Assembly: GCA_036785325.1 (NCBI GenBank)
Contig: JAXIVH010000002.1
Coordinates: forward strand, 1,020,057-1,084,056
Source: Urophycis tenuis
Lineage: Eukaryota; Chordata; Actinopteri; Gadiformes; Phycidae
Direction of reading: 5' to 3'
Length of the DNA: 64,000 nucleotides
Below are positions 1-33,100 of this stretch, piece after piece. Position numbers and translations under genes: made by a program. Each line of letters starts with the position of its first letter. Position 1 is the first letter of the stretch. The notes under the pieces were generated by a model. That model was given only the letters and a program-made list of their open reading frames with translations, made no database searches and had not been told where the DNA came from.

Positions 1-177
1 GGCCCGGTGGAGCAGCTCTCTGATGGGGGTCTATCTGACGTCTCACCGGATGACTCCGGGGCGGCCAGGGAGGGAGGATTGTACCCTCTCGTCTGCATTT
101 CCATTTTTCGGTTTACCTTTTCCTCAGTCCGAAAATCAGCGTCCTCTCAATGGGAGTGCCTCCTCTACCACAGGGAC

Positions 178-246
178 CTCCCCACCCTGACCTCCCCACC
201 CTGACCTCCCCACCCTGACCTCCCCACCCTGACCTCCCCACCCTGA
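178..246. repeat. 13-bp tandem repeat, about five copies
   Basis: The unit cctgacctcccca is repeated head to tail with almost no divergence. No coding or regulatory role is visible. Confidence 0.9.
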
Positions 247-989
247 CCCGGCCCCCGGCAGACACAATGCACATGGTGGCTGTCGGAGGAACCACATCAA
301 CTGGAATAGCGGTGCGCTTTTTTTGTTCCCCCACTTATTTCTCCACTTGTGTCACTGGACAGTGAGTACACACACACACACACACACACACACCGCCCCC
401 ACCTTTCCTAAAACTGGAAGCGTGGCTCTGCTTGAGGCATCATACTGAAGTCATGGTGGAGCTGTGCAGCACATGCCCTTCCATTGGTTTCCTCTGTGTT
501 GAGTTATACCCTATTGGGACACTAGGGGGAGCTCTAGCAGCTCTGGTGTACTACAGAAGATAAGCCGTGCTGTGAGCCCGCCCAGGTCCCAGTTGCACCC
601 CAGTTGTGATTCACTGGTATCCTGTACAGTACTTATACTAGTAAACACTGTTTATTGTTTTGTATTTTATTTTATTTTGCGTCCCGGCCTCGATATTGGA
701 CAGAGAGAGGGGGTAAGGTAATAAAAGAATGAAGTGTCTACTGTTGTCTTTGAAGCTTTTATTTGACAAACGTCTCCTCAAAGTCTGTGTCTTCCAAGCT
801 ATATGATCCATACTGAACAGATTTGCCAAGTACAATTATTATTTTAAAGCGATGTGATTTTTACCTGAAGGAGGTCATTTTTCAAAAGATCCTCGAAGGC
901 CTCGGCTGGAAGTGTGGAGTAGAGCCCCCTGCAGCGTGGATGTGGTACTGCACATCTTCCCCATGCATTGCACAGCGTTACTCCCCTTA

Positions 990-1110
990 TTCTCTTGCCA
1001 AAAGTGGCGAAGCTAAACCTTTTTTTGGGTGGGCTCAAGCCCACTCAAAACTTGCCTTAGCCCACCCTATAAACCAGCAGACTAATGTAGCCTACAATGT
1101 GTTGGATTGA
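990..1110 (-). repeat. Dispersed repeat, hAT-like end
   Basis: On the minus strand this reads gtgggctaaggcaag, then an A-rich run, then gcttcgccact. The same order occurs on the plus strand at about 35735-35787, so it is an interspersed family. The agtggcgaagc end resembles hAT-type terminal repeats common in fish. Boundaries are approximate and the family name is an inference. Confidence 0.4.
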
Positions 1111-1810
1111 TATAAATAGATAGATTTACCCCCCACCAGAATACATTTAGGATCTCCAGGTCACCCTTAAATGCAGCAGAATGTAGAAAACCACATCTAC
1201 CATATTAAAAATCGCTACCCCTGATTGCCAATGTTTTTAATGGAAACCACTTTTGTTGCGGAAAAGTAGGCCTATGTAATTATTATTAGTAGGCCTAGGT
1301 ATATTTTGATACTAGGCCTATTACCATAGGACATATTTCTTATGTTCACAACACGCATTTATTTATATCAAGGACACGACCATTTCAATTAAAGCACATT
1401 TAAAGCACATAATAATCATATCAATTGGTTAACATTAACATTTAAACAACGAACCATTGTGCGATAAATCAGTCCTGTGATGAAACGCAGCCAGTGAGCA
1501 ATGCGACCTGGCCACTATTCCTCCATTTCATTTAGTCATGTATTTAACCTATTTAACTATTCCATGTCCAACAGTTCGTCTGGTCACACCAGAACAACCC
1601 GAACCTTCTGTCGGCGTCCCTGCGTGCTCCCATTACTAAACGACTACATGAAACAAACCCGTTTTACTTCTAGCACCCGGTTTGCACCCGTTTAATAAAA
1701 TCAGCGTCCATTATAGATGAATTGTTAAGCAGGTCCCGTCAACAAAAAGGTAGGTTGTGGTTAGTGGCCTATTGCTCAGGGGCACCTGACTAAATGTCCT
1801 GTGGAAGGGT

Positions 1811-3873
1811 TCACTGCACCAGCAGCACCAGCAGCAGCAGCAGGCCCACGGCCGGCAGGGCCTTGTGGAGCCTGATGGAGCCGGCGCCACTCATATTACA
1901 CAGGCTGTTGCCGTTGCAGCAGTTGACTATGTTGCCGTTGCCGTCTTCGCCGACGGCCGCCCCGGACATGGCTCCCGAACACACGGCGTTACTGGCGCAC
2001 TGTTTCACGATGCTCACGGAGTTGCCTGGGGAACAACACACCGAGTTGAGGTCCTATCGCTGTGCAAAAAAGCGAACTATGGAAAGCAACAACAAACAAG
2101 CACAAAAAATAGCAACCAATATGCATATGCAAATTGACATACCAGGGGAAAAAATGGTTTCACTTTGTCTTGAATATTCAATTGAAAATGTATGGGGATG
2201 ATTAGAAATTCAGCAGACCAATTACACAGGTCTACTCCATTTGTAACAACTTCTCACATAAATCGGATGGGTATGATGTAATATATAGTAAATATAATTA
2301 CCAAAAATTTCTATGATGGTCATACACGTGTCGAGTGGTTGCGGACACGTTTGGTTATTTTGGTTGCATTGTTCGTTGGTTGGGGAAGAGCTGCACACGA
2401 AGCAGCTTATAGACGCCACTGGAGAATGAGAGAAAGCAATACTACATTACAACACACACACACACACACACACTAAAGATACAATTACACTCTCAAAGGG
2501 TTAAGAACAGATCCTGGACAGGGAGAACAACCACTGTGGCAACATCAAACATGTAACAAATTCATTTTCCCGGTGTGGGATTACTAACGTTATTAACGTA
2601 TCTTTTCTATCCACGAATAGTCTAAGTAATTGCAGATTGTTTCCTCGTATTCTTCCTAGCCTACAGCGGATGTCTCTCTGGCCCTCGAGTGGCCCCTTTC
2701 ACACTGTAAACAGGGAACATTGTAGATTCTACACTCTTATGTATTCTGGGTGATCAGTGTCGCTGTGATTTAACATGAAGGCTCTCAGGTGATCTCTTAC
2801 TGGGACAACACCTTTCATTTTCATGTTCAAACATCACCAAGTAATACCTAACATTATTTTAACTTTAATCATACTACATAATCACAAATAGTGCTCAACT
2901 AACTACCAACCCCAGTGCTGTAAAGATGTGTTATTTCATGCTATAGCCTTTAACCCAGTGCAGTCCCTGGCTGGGAAATAGCAACCCATAATACTTTGAA
3001 GTGAAGTCAAACACAAAACCAATTCACAAGTAGAAAGAGAGGGAACTCCCAAGTCATTCACATCAAAACCTGTTGGTCCTGTAATAACTGAATCAAGTAT
3101 AAATAGCACACTGCTCCTATGGTCACTTCATATTTTACCTTGAGTGGAATGCATCAATTCATACATACATACATACATACATACATACATACATACATAC
3201 ATGCTGTACATACACCTCATCATTGAGCAGCAACACGAACACAGCAGCACAGCCATGAAACACAATGTAGTGTCAACTAGGCCTACAATAAGGTGAATTG
3301 AATACTGTTTAAATGGTGGTGCAATTCACAAATTAGAATGTAGGTTAGAAATAAATCACTATCTCTACATCATGTAGATAGTTCTGTGTAGTTCTGTGTT
3401 CCTAAGGTGAGTTAATATATTAAATATTATGTAAGACTAGAAAATGTAATTCCACGTGAGGAATTACTTGTGCATAGGAATGCTTGTAATCTTTGAGAGA
3501 ATTTAGGAGCAGTGGGAATCAAACCACATGATAAAATGAAACACACAATATACCCACTGAGCTATGTCGCCCTGTCAACTGACAGCCAGCAATTAGTGGA
3601 ATCAAACGTAACATTTGGAAAGCTAGGCTCAATGTTATCTCTGAGAGTTTTTTTGCATTTTTAATCGCACATTTAGTTTAGTTTACAAAAATAAAAAATA
3701 CACAGCACAGCTATACCCTAGAACTCCAAAAAAAGATATCTTCTGATCTGTGTAGGCTATCAATGATACATTGATGACAAAATGAATCCTCAGGGAGACC
3801 AGTGAGACATACCTGATGGCAGAAGGATAGTGAGCAAACTCAGGCCCAGAAGGCTCTTCAGAATGGAAGGCAT
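1811..3873 (-). CDS. Ly6/uPAR (LU) domain GPI-anchored protein, 3 exons, 130 aa
   Basis: Coding exons on the minus strand are 3873-3813, 2418-2302 and 2025-1811, with phases 1, 1 and stop, which is the classical Ly6 gene architecture. Exon 1 encodes a hydrophobic signal peptide starting MPSILKSLL. Exons 2 and 3 encode one LU three-finger domain with ten cysteines: CFVC near the start, the DTCMT segment, KQCASNAVC and the terminal CCNGNSLCN signature. After it come a small-residue stretch (NMSGAG), a probable omega site, and a Leu/Val-rich C-terminal tail ending LLVQ, as expected for GPI attachment. The exon 3 acceptor was set at ttccccag because an upstream AG at 2060 leads straight into an in-frame stop. 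Family members are secreted or cell-surface ligands or modulators. The paralogue (PSCA, LY6D, LYNX-like and so on) cannot be decided from sequence alone. Confidence 0.8.
3159..3201. repeat. (CATA)n microsatellite
   Basis: An uninterrupted tetranucleotide run upstream of Ly6 exon 2, inside Ly6 intron 1. Confidence 0.9.
3515..3580 (-). mobile_element. tRNA-derived SINE head (degenerate)
   Basis: On the minus strand gggcgacatagctcagtggg (A box) is followed about 40 bases later by ggtttgattcc (B box). The spacing fits a tRNA-derived SINE promoter, but a tRNA cloverleaf cannot be drawn. It lies in Ly6 intron 1. Confidence 0.5.
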
Positions 3874-6176
3874 TGTATCCGACACCATGTACAGAATGAC
3901 CACAACTCTGTTCGCTCTTACAGCTGCCTGTCAAACTAGTCTGTCTGTTTGACAAGTGTGTGTACGTGTGCGTGTTTGCGCTTGCGCGTCTGTTGTGGTT
4001 TGTTTCTTGTCTTGTCGGCCAACACCTGAGGCCGCCTCTACCCACTGATCACATGCTATCGCGTCATGCAAGAAGATGGCATTCTGTGAATGCTTGGTCG
4101 TGGGCTACATTGTTTGACTGCTCTGCGAGGAGAACATTCCTTGATTGTGTGATGGTTTCACTGATCCTTTGTAGCAGCTTTGCCGGCACCCACCCATCAT
4201 GTGCACATAGATTCTGTTGGGTACAGTGCTTGCTTTGCATGTCATCCTGTCCACTAGTCCACCAATACTCACCACACAACAAGTTGTCCGCTCGCCATGG
4301 CAATAGATTGTGTACACAGACCAGCACGCTGAACTTCATGTACAATCAGCCTATCAGGAGATGGATCTTTATGGCTTACAAGTTGAGTTTCATGAAATCA
4401 TGAATGAAATACACTGTTCCCCTGCCATTACAATATTGACTAGCCTATTTCCTGGGATATAGAGATATCCTTATTAGACTTTGGTGTCATTCATTGGCAT
4501 TTAATGAGCAGCCATTCATGCTTCCGCGACAGCATCAAAGATAGGTTTGGCAGTATCAACTTCAGCTCAACTCTGTGCCAAGAGATTTGACACAGAGTTC
4601 AAGATACAGTGACATCACTGCTCTATCAGCTGCTGTCTCAGTAGGCCGAGTAGTGCTACAATCACAGATGGTGGTGCAGCACTGGCTTGATTTTAGTGTT
4701 TGCGTTTTCATGTGGTCTTTAAAACAGTTTAGGTTCTGGACAAGACAGAGTTGCTAATATTAAATCTAATCTCAATCTGGACAAGATTTAGCTGCTCTTC
4801 CTTCAATGGAAGGCAGCTCTCATTCGCGACCTGTCCATATTGACGATGTTGGTGCCTGTGACTCGCACTGCACGGAGCCTGGATGTGATGCTGCAGCGGT
4901 CCATCACTGCCAACATGGCTGGGACTACACACTGCTGCACGGTGCAACATAACAACCCGCTATTGGATAAACTGTATGCACTTGATAGGGATTCTTGCAC
5001 TTTTTGACTTTATGATTGAACAAACTTATTGTCATTTAAGTCATTTTAGACAAGTGTCAGCAAAATAAATGTAACGTAGTAAAAGGTCCAACTTGTGCGA
5101 GTTGATGTTTAAAGTTTTAAATGTTTTATTTGAATACGGATGTACATTTCATCGTGTCACAATCACAGAATGGTTTCACTATATAACGTGATGTTACAAT
5201 GTGTGGACGCTGTGGGTTTCTGTGTTCGTTGATAACGTGGCTCATAGCATCAGCACCTCATCATGTCACTGAGGGGCAGCTTGTGAAGGTTTACACCCTG
5301 CGGCAATATCTCAACATGCATACTGGAACAGAGGTTATGATAACAATATATACAGGAGAACAAACCCCCCTCGGTGTGATCATCAATCGGCGGCAGAAAG
5401 TAAGTAAACATATTAAACATATTAAAGATGAAAGAGACACGTTTAACATGTACAGCGGCCATTTGTCTGGGAGCAAAGAGCGTGTCCACTATGGAGCATC
5501 AACAGAAAACAGATCTATATTTGTGTGTTATGCTTTTACGGCAATAGCATGTCGGGAATCGAACCCAGGATGCTACACTTGGTGAACCGCCGGAGAAAGA
5601 ACATCTCATGAGTCATCATGGGTGAATGTGGCTCTTACAGACTTCTCAGGTCTGAGTGATAAAGGGAGGAATGCATCAACGTCATCCAAAACACACCTTG
5701 ACGCACAGAAACCTTGTGAAAGAAACCTGCACATCTAGCCTGTATCTATATGTTTAGTTCATTCTCCATTGCTAGTTTTTATTTTACCTTTTTTTTTATT
5801 CTATTTTATTTTTCTTTGTTTTTCCTTCCATATTGGAAAAAGTGCGGTCTGCAACATCACTACTGAAAAGTTGGACCATTGACAACTTTGTTCAGAGAAT
5901 TTCGTTCTCCGTTGGTCCGATTCTTTTTTTTTCTTTTTCGCAGATATGACAAACTACGTTATTTTTTATTCTCACTCATATGAAGCTGAAAATAACTTTG
6001 CGTGGCGGTTCCCCTTTAAGGTCCTTAAAGAGGAGATCCTTAAAGGGACACTGCTCCCACATACCAGCAGTGTTTTTCTGTTTGTTTATCAAGGTGCCAA
6101 CGTGTGTCCCGCCCTTAATGTGCACATATATGGATCCATTTTGCTCTCCTGTGTTTTTCTCCTGGACGGCTCATTC
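3874..6176. other. Intergenic between Ly6 gene and clptm1l 3' end
   Basis: No exon was recognised. The open frames (for example 3960-4403 and 5199-5585) show no family similarity and no codon structure. The right end (about 5965-6176) should be the clptm1l 3' UTR. Confidence 0.6.
5965..5970 (-). terminator. Candidate clptm1l polyadenylation signal
   Basis: AATAAA on the minus strand, about 207 bases downstream of the clptm1l stop codon. It is the first canonical signal after that stop. Confidence 0.5.
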
Positions 6177-15278
<9,102 letters not shown>

Positions 15279-16480
15279 CCTTTTACTCCCACTGTCGCCA
15301 GGTTTGGAAAAACACGAGGGAAACATTGTTTCATTCAAGCAAATATCAACACCCCAAAAAAACAGATTAAGAAATTAGAAGGAATTGTAAGGAAAACACC
15401 AGAAAATGCGTTATAAAAGTACAGATTTAAAAATAAAAGTCAACACAAAGGTTAACATAAGCCCCGTGCTTCCTCCTGCACCGCCAGCATCCTTCCGGTT
15501 GCAGCCGTCACGGCTCAGCATCACCAGGAAGCCAGGGTCCTGCATCAGCTCAGCATCACCAAGCCAGGGTCCTGCATCAGCTCAGCATCACCAGGAAGCC
15601 AGGGTCCTGCATCAGCTCAGCAGCATGGTCCAACCATAGGGTCCAACTAGTATGTTGGCAGAGCACACGGCGGCTATTGGAATATGCAGGAAGGCAGAGG
15701 ACGTAGCCTACGGCATGGAGTTTCTCATAAAATCTTCCATAAAATATGCAATATTTAAAAATGGTACGTATTCATTCGTTAATGTATTGTATTTACTTAT
15801 ATGTTTAATTTCATTTTCAAGCTCGTGGTAGACCTGCCGCTTTAACGTTTGCGTCATACAATAACAAATGAGTGTGTGAACCGCGGTGCATTGTGGGCCT
15901 CGTGCTGTCCCGTCGTGATTTCCAACCCATTGGACTTTTACTTTGGGACTTAAACCTTCATCTAGGTCCCATGAAATGATCCTCCAGCTGGGGTCGACAT
16001 GCGTGCGTCCGCTTCAGCCGAAAACCTGCTGATTTGTTTTCAAGTTGCTTAGTGAAGTTATCTGGACACTGTACCTGCCAGCGTTTAGCGTGGTAGCTAG
16101 CTTGTCAACATGTTGGATAAGTCAGGGTTATTAATGCTGTTATGGTGGTAAGGTCTTATGTATATTGTGCAGAACCATAGTTAGGGTGCGATAAGGAGAG
16201 ATTACGGTTTACTCCCATGCCACCCCATGCACCGTGTTTGTGAGTAAGTGTGAAGCTTTACTGCCCCTTTTAACCTGTTGATGCCAACACATCTTTCTGG
16301 AGGTGACTTGTCAGCTCTTAATCATTATTAATTTATTTTCGCCGTGCATTCTTTTTAAGTTTGCTCTTTCACCACAACATGGGTGTTGATTGTCGGCTTC
16401 CCTTATCAGTTCCACTATTATTGTTCTCCTGATCCCATCGATGTCATCATAGTGTTGCTGACCTTCCATCTACAGCTGGC
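15279..16480. promoter_or_regulatory. Divergent clptm1l / mrs2 upstream interval
   Basis: The two start codons point away from each other across 1.2 kb. A ~35-bp tandem repeat (about three copies) occupies 15508-15625. Around 15885 gcggtgcattgtgggcctcg is a CpG-containing block resembling promoter motifs. A probable noncoding mrs2 exon ends at 16147 (atggtg|gtaagg), and the coding exon begins after the acceptor ctacag|ctggc at 16475/16476. No TATA box was identified. The shared promoter is an inference from layout. Confidence 0.55.
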
Positions 16481-27914
<11,434 letters not shown>

Positions 27915-28432
27915 CTCTGAAACTGTTCTACCTCAAGGGCTCTGTGACTCTCCAACCACATGGTCCAACTGAAGACTGATGGGAAGTGTTGCTTTTGTCC
28001 GCCAGCCGATAGCCTGTCAGACCCACAGCGTAGCAACGTGCTCTGTCCATGGTGCTCTGATGTGGGATGCCTTTTTACTCATGGAGGTGACCTTACAAGA
28101 CATAGGGGAAGAAAACTGCCTTATCTTGCCACTAGGTTTCTAGTTACCTTAAGATGGCAGCAAACCTGCACAGAAGATGGTCGCTCAGGCTGAATTAATT
28201 GTTTCACCTCATTTAAATTGAAGTATGAAAGCCACAATATTCTTTTTTAATAAGGACACAAAACATACAACAAATAAATACATAAAATGTAGATTAATAT
28301 ATACATTATATATTTTACAGGTAATTGGGCTGACAAGACCTTGCCAACATCAGAAATATAATTTCCCCCGTAGCCAAGATCATTTTATTCATAGACCTTT
28401 GTTCAAATGTAATTTACAACTGTTTGTATCAT

Positions 28433-28438
28433 AATAAA
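28433..28438 (+). terminator. mrs2 distal polyadenylation signal
   Basis: AATAAA, 519 bases after the stop in exon 12, suited to the spliced 12-exon form. Confidence 0.45.
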
Positions 28439-28830
28439 ATATTGCAATAAGTGAATGCATCTGGACAGTAATGTATTTTTTTCTTCAATATCTAGCTACC
28501 CACTCCCTGTGATCTTTTTTTAATCATATCGTTCTCATAACCCTTACCCCTGTCTCATAGATGTCCAAAATCAGTGTTCTTCAACCTGGGATCCTTGGAG
28601 GAACTGAGGGACATCCACATTTGTTTGGTCAAAATGTTAGACAATGTCATTAATAATCATATTTAAAAGAATAGTGACGGATTTGAGGAGAAATGCTGTT
28701 TTAATCAGTACCTTTTATTGAATTCAACATTCTTCCATAACTTTGCAGAGTTGGCTAATGAAGCACTATTGGCCTGGGGTTGCGGTGGAGAGCAGCCTCT
28801 GGTCCTTGTTTGAGGGTCACGATGCCTGCG

Positions 28831-29112
28831 GTGCAGAGCACCTTCAGGAGCACTCTGGGGACCACCCTCCTGGTAGGGTGCAGAGCACCTTCAGGAGCAC
28901 TCTGGGGACCACCCTCCTGGTAGGGTGCAGAGCACCTTCAGGAGCACTCTGGGGACCACCCTCCTGGTAGGGTGCAGAGCACCTTCAGGAGCACTCTGGG
29001 GACCACCCTCCTGGTAGGGTGCAGAGCACCTTCAGGAGCACTCTGGGGACCACCCTCCTGGTAGGGTGCAGAGCACCTTCAGGAGCACTCTGGGGACCAC
29101 CCTCCTGGTAGG
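28831..29112. repeat. 47-bp VNTR, six copies
   Basis: Exact 47-base periodicity (gtgcagagcaccttcaggag, then cactctggggaccaccctcc, then tggtagg) with essentially no divergence, so it is either recent or homogenised. Confidence 0.97.
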
Positions 29113-29392
29113 GTGTTCGGTTGGCGACTGTGGAGAATAGTCCACTGGGGGAAGGCAACTCATTGTTCACTACACCACACTTATGATTTCAATAGGTTAT
29201 AAATGATAACATCTATATTTCAGGATGTATTTCCATGAGCAGATGTGTATGAATCAATCTGTCATCTATACATTTATAGATATAGATATTTTAGTGAAGG
29301 TCAGGAGGTCTTACTGCTGGCCATGATGAGTCCTCCTCCACTCTGCCTTGAGCTCTACTCTACCCTGATCCTCACTGCAGGACCCTGATCCC

Positions 29393-29468
29393 CATGTAGA
29401 GGATCCCAGGATCCTCTACATGCAATATGTAGAGGATCCATGTAGAGGATCCCAGGATCCTCTACATG
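29393..29468. repeat. Duplicated 14-bp palindrome with BamHI cores
   Basis: catgtagaggatcc-ca-ggatcctctacatg occurs at 29393-29422 and again at 29439-29468. Each is a perfect 14-base inverted repeat with a two-base spacer. Confidence 0.95.
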
Positions 29469-29870
29469 CAATATGGGTTCCCAAACGCCCAGCTTTGTGC
29501 AACCATCAAGTGCAGTCGAGGTCAAATTGAAGGGAGGCTGTGGGTGCTCTAGAGCCCCAAGGGAGGCTGCAGAGGGTACGTGAACTGCAGCATGGCCTGT
29601 GGCCCTTTGTTCCCTGGAGATGAAAATACATAAAACCATAAAAAGTAATAATAATAATAAAGTTAATTTCTATTGCACTTTTCAAAAGTGAGTTTTTCTT
29701 GATTCAAAAGAAAATATAAAGTAGGGGTTTTGGATAAATATAGATTGTTAAACCACAATGACTAAAATAAAGTTAATAAGGCTATCGCTGAGTCTCCGGT
29801 GAGTCACCACACAACTTCCTGTTTCATTTTTCAGTTCCTCCATAGTTTGATCCATCCATGCTCCCCGTAG

Positions 29871-30176
29871 ACATGATGCTCCCTCCCCACCAGAGCCCAG
29901 ACCACAGCTCCCGGCCACGTCACGATGACGTCACCGCGGGCCACGCTGTAACGCCAGCCCAAACAAACTCCCTTTCAGATGAAAAGAAAGACGGACAGCG
30001 AAGCCAGAGGCGCCTGAGAAGTTGAACGCAAATCTGAGATTTGACCATCGCGATCGATCACACACACGAACCGAGCGAGTGAAACCCACTTTGATTTAAG
30101 AGAACGATTACCCCTTTTTTTTTTAACTTACTTTACATTTTTTACCTCAACTTTCAGTCGCTCGTGGGAAACAAGT
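29871..30176 (+). promoter_or_regulatory. sdc2: sdc2 promoter / 5' UTR region
   Basis: A GC- and CpG-enriched block just before the syndecan ATG, with a perfect CRE palindrome TGACGTCA at 29928-29935. The 5' UTR probably includes the purine- and T-rich stretch 29985-30176. The transcription start is not determined. Confidence 0.55.
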
Positions 30177-33100
30177 ATGCGGAGTGTTTGGATTGTGTTG
30201 GTCATCGTGTTGGCGACTGGGCATCTCGGGGACAAAGTAAGTGGATACAGGCTGGTTTTCCAGTCGTTACTGGGAGCTGATCTGTCCAGGTGTGATGTGG
30301 TTTAATGTATCCCTTAGGTGCGTTTTAATTATATGACGATTCCGTGGTATCTCGGACACAAAACACGGGCAGGGTTACCTGAATTTCCGTCAGAAGGAAA
30401 TCTTTTTAACAGCCGATATGTGGAGATTTTCTTATCCACTTACTGATTCCCCTCAACCCACTTAAAGTGTGTTCTGGAAGCCTCCCTGCATGGCATTTTG
30501 TAGAAATGGACTGTCTCTGTAAAAAAAGAAGACTAGGACTAAATTAAAGTAAACAATTGCTTTATAAAGTAAAACAAACAGACCAAGATTGTATCTGAAA
30601 CACTTCGCTGAAACAAAAATCTATTTTGTGTCATACTTGGATTAATATGACTGCTGGCTGATGACATTCATCTTTATTTAAAGCGGCATCTGAATAAATC
30701 TCAGCGTGCTTTCTAAATGAAATGGAGCCTATAGGGTCTTTATGTTTATTGATGAGATGGCTGTATGTTTCCACACAAACACATGGTAAATCAAAAAGGA
30801 ATGTATCAGAAATATTACAGAAATATGAATGAACATAACAAAATAAAAGGAGTTGAGTGGTGAGCTTGTTAAGGTCGCAGTCAGACAGCGTGTTGCGGTG
30901 AGTTCTGATGTGTGGGTACACCGTGGGGCTGGGGGCCAACACCGAGGACCATGTATTGGGGGCAAAGTTCAGGAAAATAAATATGGGGTTTCATTTTTTG
31001 CACTTCTGTAGGCATATACACGACTACGTCAGCCGTTTCTTCTCTTTTTTTTTTTTCCAATGTAATCCTAAAGACGATGTGTCACCTTTCCGGATGGATG
31101 ACTAAAAGCAGCCGAGACGCGGTCATACTTGTTGCAGCAGGCCAGATGCCTCCACGAGGCTGCGCATGCGCTGCTGGTGGCGCGCCGAGCCGGGCTGCGG
31201 CCCACGGGGTTGACGTGAAGGGAGTGGACGGACGCACCTTGGGGCCCCTTGGTAACACTATTTATTGTAGCCACTTTCATGTATATGAGGCTATTTCAGG
31301 GTTCGAATGATCTTTTCATCTTTAAGGGGGTAGGGGCGAATCTAGGTTCCCAGTTTTGGGGGGGGCTAAGCCCCAAGTTGAAACCTATTTTTTTTCCTGT
31401 GACCCAAAAAATCTAGGGGTGGCCTGGGTGCATGCTCCCCTATAAGAAATCTTAGAAAATATCCCTGTAAATGGTGTCATGTAGTGGGTTGTAGGAAGAG
31501 AAATTAACTCATTTAGATTTATATAATCTGGCACAACAATAAATATATTGAATACATCTTCTAATTATACTGTAGCATAATCATTTAATAATAATAATAA
31601 TTTAAATTAAACTGGATCTGTTCACTAAATCAGTTGTTAGGTGTGAATTTGACGATCTCAAAAAAAAAAAAAAAATCTGTATATTTTTTGGGGGGCTAAT
31701 GAAAGTTTTTTGGGGGCTCCAGCCCCCCCAAAATAGGGCTAGATACGCCACTGTCTATCTTATAAAAAGTTGACGCACCGCGCACATAGTGCGCAAAAGC
31801 GCCTACCGCTTTTGTCGCATAGTAGGCCTAGGCTGTACCTTGACACTTTGTTCACACGCACACAGCACTTGACACTTCACACGCACATAACAGACAGATT
31901 TTTTTCACAGAAATTGATTTATTACTATTAATTTAAACATATTATTGATTGTAATAGTCCATTTTTCACAATTTTGCAATACAGAGAAATAGATTAAAAT
32001 ATTGAGTCTGAGTATCATTGTCATTCTCAATTTAACAATGCAATGAAATAAAGCGTAACTCGTTTGAACTAGCTTTTGCGCAAGAAAGGCCAAGGCTATT
32101 AATTGACACACGCACACAACAGAGATGTTTTTTTTTTACAGAAATGGATTTCTTTTTGCAATACAAAGAAATAGAGTAAAATATTTAGTGAGTGTCCCAC
32201 TCATTCTCAATTTAATAATGGAATGAAATCAGGGTTCGATTAATCTTCAACTATTTTTTGTTTTTTCGTGGTAAAACCGAAACTTAACAGGGGCGGATAT
32301 GAATTCGGCGCCGGTGGCCTTTTTTTCGGTGGCATAACTGACACTGTCACAGACACAGACAGTGATATTTATATTGGTATTTACCATAGACTGTATATAA
32401 ATATGGACAAACCCTCCGTGACGTCACCCATAGACATTCTTAACAGCGGAGATGAAGCCTAAAATTGAGCAACTGGGCGCCGCCATCTTGGACATTTCAG
32501 TCTGTGTTCTAAGCCCGGCCAGACCAATCAAAGCCTCGAATCCGTGAAGGTCATGCCGTGATGACAGCTGCCAATCAAGTTGACCACGCCCTTAATTATT
32601 CATAAAATAAATCCTTCTCTGTGCATTAAAATAATGGATTCTAAAAAAATTTACCCCCCTCACAGTTGTCATGGACTCAAACACTACTGAAAGACACCAA
32701 AACCGTTTTTTGAACCAGGCTGTAAACATGTTTATTTTGGCTGTAAAGTTAGACATTTTAACATGGGTGTCTATGGGAGTTGACTCCTTTCTGCAGCCAG
32801 CCTCAAGCGGCCAGTCGAGGAACTGCAAGTTTTTGCACTTCCGCATGGGCTTCATTTTTCAGCATGGAATGTTGCCGCTTGGTATTTACCTCAAAAGCAC
32901 ATTTTGCTAGAAGTAGCAAGGTGACTTCTTCGGACTGGCGGGCTGTCAAATCGAATCGATCGTATGCAGTTTGCTCACAGCCTAGTGGTGTGGTGGTGAA
33001 GTGCAGTCATGCTGCGTTCATGAGCGTAGGCTACGGTCTACGTCCCATAGTAGCCTATATTTTAATTTAACGTCTTTAATGTTAAGAGACTGCAAGGGGA

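Larger units (their letters stand above)
1..1810. other. Intergenic, no gene recognised
   Basis: No exon with family similarity was recognised. The first ~170 bases are open in several frames and GC-rich and could be the edge of an exon that lies outside the window, but nothing supports a product. The stretch contains a 13-bp tandem repeat (about 178-246), a (CA)n run (369-392) and a dispersed repeat near 990-1110 that recurs at about 35735-35790. Confidence 0.5.
27915..29870. other. mrs2 3' UTR and mrs2-sdc2 intergenic
   Basis: Downstream of the exon 12 stop, an AATAAA lies at 28433-28438 (probable mrs2 distal end). Beyond it are a 47-bp VNTR and a duplicated palindrome. No further gene was recognised. 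Confidence 0.6.

Noticed and set aside
1..204. Possible coding exon at the left edge
   Set aside because: It is an open frame in GC-rich DNA, but no family motif or convincing splice site was seen, and it runs into a tandem repeat.
5199..5585. 128-codon plus-strand ORF
   Set aside because: It has no recognisable domain and poor codon character. The 3' part looks like an old tRNA-derived repeat (gtcgggaatcgaacccagg).
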